Assembly: GCA_016218815.1 (NCBI GenBank)
Contig: JACRCX010000050.1
Location: 1-43,541 of the forward strand
DNA from: Deltaproteobacteria bacterium
GTDB taxonomy: Bacteria; Myxococcota_A; Polyangia; DRWM01; JAAZOP01
Reading direction: 5' to 3'
DNA length: 43,541 bases
Shown here: positions 1 through 7,900 of the stretch, piece by piece
Numbering within the stretch: position 1 is the first letter of the stretch
How the letters are laid out: each line of letters opens with the position of its first letter
Program-made: the position numbers and the translations under genes
The notes under the pieces: generated by a model
Told to the model about the DNA's origin: nothing
Database searches by the model: none
What the model saw: the letters and a program-made list of their open reading frames with translations, nothing else

Positions 1-897
1 CGCTGCGGCCAGTCGCGCCCTACTGCTGGATTGACGCCTCACGCCGCTGACTGGATCACCTGCCGGCAGACGTGCCGCGCGTCGCCACTCCTCGATCGTC
101 GTGCAGGAAGCCGCTCGGCAACCGTCGTTTGACGCCGTAGGGTACGGCGCTTTCAGCGCATCGGACCACATGGCCCCGATCAGTGGCCGAACCAGTTCGG
201 CGAGATCGAGATGCCAGTCGCAGACCGTCGCCCGCGGCAGCATCAAGCCCTCTCGCTCGTAGATGCGTTCCAGCCTGTTCAGCGGCAAGTGGTCCTGCCA
301 CCGGCGGACGATCGTGTCGCCCAGCAGGCCGGGGCCGGCGAGCCCTCGCTCGATCGGCAGTTCCGGCGGCGGCGCCTGGAGCACCTGGGTCTCGGCGTTC
401 CGCTTCCGGTCCTTGGGCACGAACTTCGGCTTGTGGACGCGGACCACCACGAGCGAGCCCGGTCGCCGCTCGACCGTCTCCGTCACGTCCTCGCCGATTC
501 GCTCGAAAGCGTCAAGGCCCTGGCGTTGGACCTCGGGCGGCAGCACCTCGACGTCCACGCGCTGAAGATTCTCCGGCAGCGGACGGCGCCCCGTGGGCTT
601 CTGTCGCGTGTGCGCGTGGACGTCCGTCGGGTCGGTCGGCGGCGGAGCAGCGGGTTGTTCGCCGCCCAGGAGCATGCTGAGGAGCGACAGCGTGGTCGAG
701 GCATCTTCCCCGGTCAGGCGCTCGCGCTTCGAGCCGAGGATCCCCTCCTCCAGCTTGCGGCACACCTCCAGCAAGTCGAGGTACAGCTTCCGATACTGCT
801 CTCGCTCGGCCGCGAGGCGGACCACTTCGGCGGTGAGTTCCGCAACTCTTGTGTTGAGGTCCGGTCCGGTCGTCTCACTTGGCTGTGTGCCGCTCAC
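1..897 (-). pseudogene. tnpC: IS66 transposase TnpC, N-terminal part with disrupted DDE domain
   Basis: The frame opens at a GTG (897) 33 nt downstream of the tnpB stop; an in-frame TGA at 915 rules out an earlier start. It stays open to the window edge (299 codons). Residues 15-60 form the leucine-zipper-like helix of IS66 transposases. The linker and the segment around residues 190-252, ending in MWSDALKAPY, match the start of the IS66 catalytic region. After residue 252 (about position 141) the expected D-A-T-G-V catalytic segment is missing in every frame and the translation becomes unrelated Arg-rich sequence. I read this as a truncated or rearranged transposase. The zinc-binding cysteines of many TnpC proteins are also not seen. 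Confidence 0.65.
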
Positions 898-930
898 CGC
901 GGCCCGTACGTATCACACTGGCATCCCGTG

Positions 931-1275
931 TCAATGGGTATTGTGATGTGTGTGACGCATTGTTTCCTTGGCCACTCCCTTCAATAACTGTGCCAAGACT
1001 GTCGCGTCAATGCGGATGATCGGAACCGCCCCGGTCGAGGGCGTCGGCAGGACGAACAGCGCCCGGTGGAGACGCTTGTACAGGAGACAGTACCCGTTCT
1101 GGTCCCACCACAGGACCTTCACCCGATTGGCGCGTCGACCGACGAACACGAAGAGCGAGCCGCTCTGCGGATCCTCGCCGACCACCTGCTTGGCCGTGAG
1201 CGCCAACGTGTCGAACGACCGCCGCATGTCCTGCGGTGCCGTGCAGACGAAGATGCGTACGGAGGGCGGTAGCAT
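931..1275 (-). CDS. tnpB: IS66 accessory protein TnpB
   Basis: 114 residues, the usual size for IS66 Orf2. It has the family hallmarks: the start MLPPSVRIFVCTAPQDMR, the segment RRANRVKVLWWDQNGY, and the following YKRLHRALF stretch. The ATG at 1275 overlaps the tnpA stop (TGATG), so translation is probably coupled. Its biochemical role is unresolved, but it is needed for transposition in several IS66 elements. The C-terminus ends in a His/Thr-rich tail. The gene looks intact even though tnpC is not. Confidence 0.9.
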   Translation of the reverse strand: MLPPSVRIFVCTAPQDMRRSFDTLALTAKQVVGEDPQSGSLFVFVGRRANRVKVLWWDQNGYCLLYKRLHRALFVLPTPSTGAVPIIRIDATVLAQLLKGVAKETMRHTHHNTH

Positions 1276-1655
1276 CACCAGCGCTCGATCGCCGCCACCA
1301 GGCCGGAGACGCTGTCCACGTCGAAGCCTCTGGGCAGAAGGATGCGGACGCCAGTCGGAAGGCACAGCTCGACGCGGTCGTCCGGGGTGGTGCTCCCAGA
1401 CGGCACCCCGGCCGCCGGCGGTGGAGCTTGCCTCCCGCTGCCCGGGGCGCTCTGGACCAACTCCACGAACTGTGCCGCGGCGATTCGCGGGGGCGGCGGG
1501 GAGCGCCGAGGCTGCTCGGTCGAGAGCGCCCACCTCCACCACTTCAGGGTGCCCGGGTTGACGCGGAGACGCGCCGCAAAGCGCGCGGCCGTCTGGCCGT
1601 TCCGCTCCCACCGTTCAACACGCTTCTTCCAGATCGCTCGCGTAGTTCTCGGCAT
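1275..1655 (-). CDS. tnpA: IS66 TnpA helix-turn-helix protein
   Basis: 126 residues. The N-terminal third (residues 8-45: W-x3-V-x3-ERNGQTAARFAARLRVNPGTLKWWRW) is the helix-turn-helix found in IS66 Orf1 and related IS3/transposase-8 proteins. A Pro-rich middle follows, then the usual C-terminal VELCLPTGVRILLPRGFD segment. It is the first gene of the element and overlaps tnpB by one base pair of its stop codon. It probably binds the element ends. Confidence 0.88.
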   Translation of the reverse strand: MPRTTRAIWKKRVERWERNGQTAARFAARLRVNPGTLKWWRWALSTEQPRRSPPPPRIAAAQFVELVQSAPGSGRQAPPPAAGVPSGSTTPDDRVELCLPTGVRILLPRGFDVDSVSGLVAAIERW

Positions 1656-1687
1656 GCCGCGCGCCGTACCGCGCGCCGCGGCGAAAG

Positions 1688-2014
1688 TCAGCCACGGGCT
1701 TCAACGGACGGATACGCCATGTCCACCTCCCTCGCGTCACGGTACTGGACCTGCGGCGGCAGCCGGGAGGAAGGCAGGGCCAGGGGCCAAGACTGCCCGT
1801 GGCGGCACGGTGCCGCCTCGCACGGCCCCTCGACGTAGTCACAGGGGGAGGAGCACGGGTCTTCCGCCGAACAGGCCCGGCCGACCGTGCCGCCCGCCGG
1901 TGCCTCGGGCGGTTCGGGCGGGGGCGCGGTGGGCGGCCGGCAGCCCAGCGCGAGGAGCGGCGCGAGGACCGTCCAGGCGGCACGCTCGGATCTCGCGGGG
2001 CGCCATCGCTCCAC
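1688..2014 (-). CDS. Small Cys-rich lipoprotein, last gene of the kinase operon
   Basis: About 108 residues from a GTG at 2014. A signal peptide (residues 1-24) ends in a lipobox LALGC and is followed by a Pro-rich spacer. A Cys cluster comes next (C-x5-C-x3-C-x6-C-x4-C), which resembles but does not match the six-Cys module of the upstream lipoproteins. It starts 53 nt after the stop of the 948-aa lipoprotein gene on the same strand. The last eight or nine residues (YPSVEARG) may be encoded by the IS66 end, so the original protein may have been longer. No SD is obvious. Function unknown. Confidence 0.5.
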   Translation of the reverse strand: MERWRPARSERAAWTVLAPLLALGCRPPTAPPPEPPEAPAGGTVGRACSAEDPCSSPCDYVEGPCEAAPCRHGQSWPLALPSSRLPPQVQYRDAREVDMAYPSVEARG

Positions 2015-2067
2015 GACTCGGCCATGGGCACGATCCGGTGGGATTCCGCGACAACCGGACGAGCGGT

Positions 2068-4914
2068 TCACGGGATGCCGGTGACGACGAGGTTGTAGCT
2101 TCCACAATGCGGCCAAGTGCCCGTGGCTTCCTCGTATCCGTCGACGAAGACGTAGTAGATGCCCGCTGCCAGAGAGAAGTTGCCGGTGTCCGAGTGGATC
2201 TGCTCGGTGCCGGACGTGTATCCGCACCCATTCTCGCTGCAGGCAGCCTGGGATCCCTGAACGTGGCAGATGTGGCGAAGGTAGACATCGGTGTCCACGC
2301 AGCCGGCGCCGGGGCAGAAGGCGTCGGAAGTGCAGGTCCGGAACGCGACCGTTCCTGCCGCAGGCAGCACGAAATAGTAGACCAGATCCTCCCCTCCCCC
2401 CGTGCCAGCCAAGTCGCAGGCGGGCGTCGCGGAAGGAGTGTAGTCGTCGGAAAACGGGCAGGAATCGTGCGCCAAGTCCCCTACGGCGGCCAAGTGGATC
2501 GGGTCTCCGCAGCGATCTCCCGACGGGCCGGGGGCGGCCGAGTAGAAGTCGAGTTGGAAGTCGCCGCCGTCGGTCGCGGTCTTCGCGTCGACGAACACGT
2601 TGTAGGTCCCGGCCGGCAGGTCCCGCAGATGGAGGGTGGACTGCGCGAGTCCGGTGGCGTCGGGATCGTCATCATTGCAGGCGACCTCCGTCCCCCCGCA
2701 GTCGCAGTCGCGAACGTACAACACCGTGTCAAACTGGCTGCCATGCGTCGTCAGAAAGACGTCCTGCACCTCGGCGGTGGTGAAGTTGAGGACGGATTCC
2801 GCTCCCGCTCCGCCGCACGAACCTGCGGTGCTTCCCGTCCCGGCGGCCAGCGTCCCGCCCGCGCGCGCTCCAGTCGAAGGAAGGGCGGTCGCTCCCGCGC
2901 AGACCACGCACGCCGGACAGCCTTCGTCGATGGTGCCGTCGCAGTCGTCGTCGACACCGTTGCACTCTTCCGGGGTCGTCACGGTGCAGGCGTCCCAGAC
3001 GCATCCCAGGGCGCAGGTCTGCGTGCCAGAGCAGGCACCGACGGTGCATGGGCGTGTTGCGGCCAGCGAGCACGCGAATTCCTCGTCGGTGCTGCCGTCG
3101 CAGTCGTCGTCGAGGCCGTTGCACTCCTCCGGGGTCGTCACGCTGCACGGGTCCCAACTGCAGGCCGCGCCACAGGTCTGCGTGCCGGAGCAGGACCCGA
3201 GGGTGCACGTGCGAACCGCCCCGCGGACGCAAGCGAATCCCTCGTCGGTCGCGCCGTCGCAGTCGTCGTCGGACCCGTCGCAGGTTTCGGCCGGCAGCGC
3301 GGCATCGATCATTTCGTCCAGGTCGGCGACCAACTCCGTCTCACTCGCCGGGTAATAGGCCGACGTCGTCGACTCCGTACACCGTCCGGCCGCGGCCATG
3401 GCATCCATGCCGGCGATCGAACCCGCGGCGTAGGTCGCGACGCAGGTGCGGACGTCCTTGGTGCGCCCGCCGCCGGTCGTCGCGTGCAGGGACGTGGCCG
3501 CCGCCGTGGGGTCGCCGCCGCAGGTTTCGGCGCCGTCTGTCAGCAGGATCACGCGGTACGGTCGGCAGGCCCACTCGTCGTCGGTGGACAGAACGGAAGC
3601 GAGGTAGTCCTCGACGCGTGCCAGCACCCAGCCGATCGGGGTGGGACCATCGCCGCGCAGCTCGCGTTCCAGAGCGCTCAGCGGGACTCCCGCGGCGGAG
3701 TACTCGCGATGATCCGTCCACATCAGCAGATCGGGAACGTTGCCGTCCGCCAGTGCGACAACGCGGTAGTCCGACACGGTGGACGACGAGCACTCGCCGT
3801 CATACCGCAGGACGTCGAAGGCGGCTGGGGCCTGGTTGCCCCAGTAGTAGTCCATCGTGCGTCCCGCGGTGGTCCAGAGTTGCGGGAACTTGAAGAGCGC
3901 GAAGATGGCGTCGGTCCGGGCGGAAGCGATCTCATGGAGGGCGTCCTTGACCGCGTAGAGGCGGCTGGGGTCAGAAATAGTGCCCGTGCCCGGGCAGCAC
4001 GTCCGGCTGCCCCACGGGTCGCGGCTCCCGTCGCCTCCCGTGTCGCCGACGCCGCCCGGCACGGGCGCCCCGGTCGTGGAATACGTCGTCAGCATGCTTC
4101 CCGAGGTATCGACGACCAGCACGACGTAGGGGCGGACCACCGGCGTCGTGGAGCAGTCCCGGGGGCAGGTGGAGGCGGTTTCGCCGCCGCCGCAGCAGGC
4201 GTCGCCACAGACGAAGGCATCGCGAATGTCGTCGGTGCGTCCATCGCAGTCCTCATCCGCTCCATTGCACGTCTCGGCCGGCGGAACGCACGGCCCCCAC
4301 GCGCACGCGACGCAATCCTGTGCCCCGACCGTACTGCACGGGGTGCCACAACCGCGCGGAGTCGTCCGGTCGCATTCCTCGCCCGGATCGACCACGCCAT
4401 CGCCGCAGACCGGTACGTGGTCGGCCTCGGATGCATCCTCCGCATCGGCGTCACGGCCGTCATCCCGTTCCGCCTCCGCCTCCAGGTCCGGCGCGTCGTC
4501 ACGGCCGTCGCCGTCGGGTCGGTCGGGAGGTGCGTCGTCGGCCTCGTCGCGACCTTCCGTATCCGCATCGAATTCCGTGTCGGCATCCGCGCCGGGAGTG
4601 CAATGGCAGGAGTCGCCGACGCACGCTCCGTTCGCCGCGCCCAACGAGCGGCAGATGGCGGCGCATTCGACATCCTCGCAGGAAACATCCGGGGAGAGGT
4701 CTGGACCGGCGTCCGTGGCGGCATCGCCATCGGGCGTCGACTCGGTGCCCGCTTCCTCGGGGAAGGGCACATCCAAGGCCAGCGAGCAGGAGGCGGCAAG
4801 ACCCGCGGCGAGCAGGGCGCCGGCGAACCGGACGAACACGGGGCACGAGTCGTGCGACTCCGTCGCATCGCCGGTCTCGTTCGTTGTTGTCGCGCCGGGC
4901 AGCCGCTCCCCCAC
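2068..4914 (-). CDS. VWA-domain lipoprotein with six-Cys module, MopE-like repeats and two PPC-like domains
   Basis: 948 residues from a GTG at 4914, chosen for the strong GGAGAAGGAG just upstream. A second GTG at 4839 would give a shorter, more typical signal peptide but has no SD. The lipobox is LAASC (Cys43). The six-Cys module is at residues 79-105, followed by an Asp/Glu-rich linker (107-168). A von Willebrand A domain at about 261-542 has a complete MIDAS start, VDTSGSM (268-274). One MopE-like motif (CNGADEDCDG) precedes it and three follow (e.g. CDGSDDDCDG). The C-terminal third carries two pre-peptidase-C-like beta domains (LPAGTYNVFVDA, LAAGIYYVFVDG). The N-terminus is a near copy of the upstream gene's. 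It is probably outer-surface anchored with a metal-dependent adhesion role (inferred). Confidence 0.85.
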   Translation of the reverse strand: MGERLPGATTTNETGDATESHDSCPVFVRFAGALLAAGLAASCSLALDVPFPEEAGTESTPDGDAATDAGPDLSPDVSCEDVECAAICRSLGAANGACVGDSCHCTPGADADTEFDADTEGRDEADDAPPDRPDGDGRDDAPDLEAEAERDDGRDADAEDASEADHVPVCGDGVVDPGEECDRTTPRGCGTPCSTVGAQDCVACAWGPCVPPAETCNGADEDCDGRTDDIRDAFVCGDACCGGGETASTCPRDCSTTPVVRPYVVLVVDTSGSMLTTYSTTGAPVPGGVGDTGGDGSRDPWGSRTCCPGTGTISDPSRLYAVKDALHEIASARTDAIFALFKFPQLWTTAGRTMDYYWGNQAPAAFDVLRYDGECSSSTVSDYRVVALADGNVPDLLMWTDHREYSAAGVPLSALERELRGDGPTPIGWVLARVEDYLASVLSTDDEWACRPYRVILLTDGAETCGGDPTAAATSLHATTGGGRTKDVRTCVATYAAGSIAGMDAMAAAGRCTESTTSAYYPASETELVADLDEMIDAALPAETCDGSDDDCDGATDEGFACVRGAVRTCTLGSCSGTQTCGAACSWDPCSVTTPEECNGLDDDCDGSTDEEFACSLAATRPCTVGACSGTQTCALGCVWDACTVTTPEECNGVDDDCDGTIDEGCPACVVCAGATALPSTGARAGGTLAAGTGSTAGSCGGAGAESVLNFTTAEVQDVFLTTHGSQFDTVLYVRDCDCGGTEVACNDDDPDATGLAQSTLHLRDLPAGTYNVFVDAKTATDGGDFQLDFYSAAPGPSGDRCGDPIHLAAVGDLAHDSCPFSDDYTPSATPACDLAGTGGGEDLVYYFVLPAAGTVAFRTCTSDAFCPGAGCVDTDVYLRHICHVQGSQAACSENGCGYTSGTEQIHSDTGNFSLAAGIYYVFVDGYEEATGTWPHCGSYNLVVTGIP
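4600..4680 (-). other. Six-Cys module 1
   Basis: Encodes residues 79-105 of the 948-aa lipoprotein, with cysteines at 79, 84, 88, 98, 103 and 105. The spacing is C-x4-C-x3-C-x9-C-x4-C-x-C. The other three copies in this window have exactly the same spacing. It is followed by an Asp-rich linker. Confidence 0.8.
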
Positions 4915-4934
4915 GACTTCTCCTTCTCCCAGTG

Positions 4935-7900
4935 TCAGGGCGAGAGGACGCGTACGGACAGGGTGTACGCGCCCGCGGCCGTGTTGTACCCGTCCACGAC
5001 GACGTAGTAGGTACCGGCGTCCAGGGTCGTGTCGATAAGCGATGCGCCCGCAACACCGCTGACGACGTCGTCGTTGCAGGCTACCTCCGTGCCCGTGGCG
5101 CAACTGATGCCGCGGATGTGAAGGACGGTGTCGAAGGTCGAACCGATGGTGTCGGCGACGACTCGACTGCGCGCCGTCAGCACCAGTCGGTAGACGACGT
5201 CAGGCGCCACGGCTCCCCCTCCGCAACTCGCCGTGAAGTCGTTTGCTCTGCCGCTCGTCGTCGAGGTGTAGCAACCGCCGGTCGACGGAATGTCCGGAAC
5301 GCCCGTGCACGAATCGGTCCCCGGGGTGGAAGTTGGGGTGCACGCGGGGAGCGTGAGCCCGGAGAGGACGTAGTACCCGGAAGTGCCGCTGGTATCGACC
5401 ACCAAGTAGTAGGTTCCCGGACCAATCGTTGCCCCGCCGCTTCCGGTCCCGATGCAGGACGTACTCCCGCTCGAACAGGTCGCGGTGTTCGAAAGGGACA
5501 GGATGGGATTGAAGCCGGATCCCGGCAACGTCCTGAACAGCACGAACCGCCGCTCGGCCAGCACGATCCGATAGGCCACGTCCGGCCCGGACGCACTGCA
5601 GGCGGAGTAGTCGGCCGTGCGACCTGCCAGTGAACCCTCGAAGCATTCGCCGGTCAGCGATAGATCGATGGCGGCTGCGCAGGTGTCCCCCGCCGGCAGG
5701 GTCAAGCAGGCGGGTGCCGACGAAATGGAGAACGTCCCGCTCGAGCCGGTCGCCTCGACCAGGAGGTAGTACTCGCCTGCCGGAAGGGTGCGCCGGAAGC
5801 CCGAACTGCTGCCGGTCCCGCAGGCGCGGCTCGACAAGGGTTCGAGGCAGCGGTCGAGGAGTTCAACCGTCGTCGAACTGCCGATCGACGACACGCTCAC
5901 GGTCCGCTCGGTGCCAAGCGTCAGGCGGTACACCCGATCGACCTTGTCGTTCCCCGACGAACAACTTGTGACCAGATCGTCCTGCATGCCGGACAGGTCG
6001 GCGACCACGGAACCCGCGTCCACGGCGAGGTCGGTGGAGTTCGAGCAAGTATCGCCGGCCGTGCGGCTTCCGGCGCAGCCGAGCGTCCGGGTGCGGACTT
6101 CGGCGCCCTCCATGGCGTAGGCGACCAACGCCCCGCTGCCGGTCCAGACCGCAACCGGCGTATTGCCGAAGGATCCGGCGGGATTCAACAGGAGGTCGCT
6201 GCCGAGCCGTGTGCCGCCGCCGCCGAGCACCGTACCGAACGCGGCGTTGGGCGTGCCCGAGGACCGTCGCCCATCGAGCCACGCGAGCAACATGCCGTAC
6301 GGGGTCCCGACGATCGTTGGCGACGCGGAGGCTCGCTCCGCGTAGGTCACGCGCACGTCGGACCCGAGCGGCGAGAGCGTCGGGTCGAACGTCCGGGCAT
6401 ACAACTCCGAGTTGGCCGAGTCCCGCTCGTCGCTCCAGACGACGAGGATTGTGCTGCCGGTCCAACCAGCCGCGACCGTCGCCGCCACCGCCGGGGCCGA
6501 CACAAGTTCCACGGCATCGGCAAGAGGGGCGCCGGCGGCGTTCAGACGTCGGCCCCAGATCCGGCGGGACATCGTCGCACCCTCGATCCAGACCACCACG
6601 AGTTCGGAGCCGGTCCACGTCAGGAAGGGGTTGGTGGAATCCGCCGAGGTCGTAGTGACCCGCTCGGGCGTGCCGACAACGGTCGCTGTGGCATCGAGGC
6701 GCGCGACCTGAACCTCGTGATTGGTGTAGCGGGTGTCGGACCAGGCGACCAGGAAGTCGGAGCCGACGCGGACCAAGCTCGGTCCGGTAGCCGATGTGGT
6801 GGAGATGCCGACGCGCGTGGGGCCGCCGGCGACGGCCCCCGTACCGTCGAGAACCGCGAACTGTGCCCCGTTGCCGTTCCATGCCAGCCCGTACCCGGCT
6901 GCCGCCGCGACCAGCACAGGGCTCAAGTGCGAGGTCATTCCGGTCGCGAGGGCCGTCTCGGGGGTGCGCCGCGTCCCGTCGCTGCCCAGCGTCGTGAACA
7001 TCAGGTCCGAAAGGCCGGCACTGCGGCTGCGTGCCCAGACGAGTCCTGCTTCGGTCCCGGTCCACGCAATGGCCGGCCGGCCCGTCGCGGCCCCCGAGGG
7101 CCAACTGATGCTGCGCGGGCTGCCGGCCACGGGAGCACCCCCGGCGTCCAGGGTTCCGAAGCGCACCGCCGGCGATCCGGCGATGAGCCACGAAACGCCG
7201 CTTACGGCGCTGCCGACCACCATCACGGGCTGGGTCACCGTCGCCGTGCCCGCGTCGAGGACCCGGTCCACACCCACGGTGCCGCCGGTGTCGGTACGCC
7301 GGCCGACCATGACCGTTCCGGACGATGCGGACGAAACCCAGGTGAGTTGGAGGTCGGCGCCGGCGAGGCCCGCGGCAATCTGTGTCGAGGAGTAGACCGT
7401 CAGCGCGAGGTCGACGTCGTTCACGACGAATCCCGTCGCGTCCACATGCGCCCCGCGCAGCGCCGCCCCGCGCCGGTACACGATGCGGAAGGCGCTGCCG
7501 GTCCAGAGCAGCTCCGGCTCCTGATCGTCGTCGGATGTCGCCGTGACCGGGGTGAGGGTCGCGGTCGTTCCGTCCGGCGTGCCGAGGGAAAAGTAGATAT
7601 CGTTCGAGCTGCCCGGGCGGTCCTGCCACGCCACCGCAAGTTCCGTCCCGGCGGCGACCGCGCTGACACGGGAGCGTCCCCCTGACCCGGTGCGGATGGC
7701 CGTCGGGCCGGAGACGAAGCTCGCATCCCCGGCAAATCGCGCGACCTCGATGCGGCCGCCTGTCGACCAGACCAGCGAGAACCCGCCGGCGAGGGGCACG
7801 AGCGCGATGCGATCCGAGATGCTCGGCGAGGCGACGACTTCTCCCGCTGCGCCGAGAAGTGTCCCATCCGCTGCGATTCTCCGGACGCGCAGGCGGTCGG

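Larger units (their letters stand above)
1..1715 (-). mobile_element. IS66-family insertion element, truncated at window edge
   Basis: The three genes have the IS66 order tnpA-tnpB-tnpC on the minus strand, with tnpA and tnpB sharing a TGATG overlap. The right boundary is a guess: the block GTATCCGTCC (minus strand, from 1715) reads like an IS terminus and lies just upstream of tnpA. The left end is not in the window, and transposase similarity is lost at about position 141. The element sits directly downstream of the lipoprotein operon and may have cut into its last gene. Confidence 0.7.

Noticed and set aside
1342..5007. 1221-codon plus-strand open frame
   Set aside because: It lies opposite tnpA and the 948-aa lipoprotein, is Arg/Gly/Val-rich with no domain, and reflects GC-rich codon bias.
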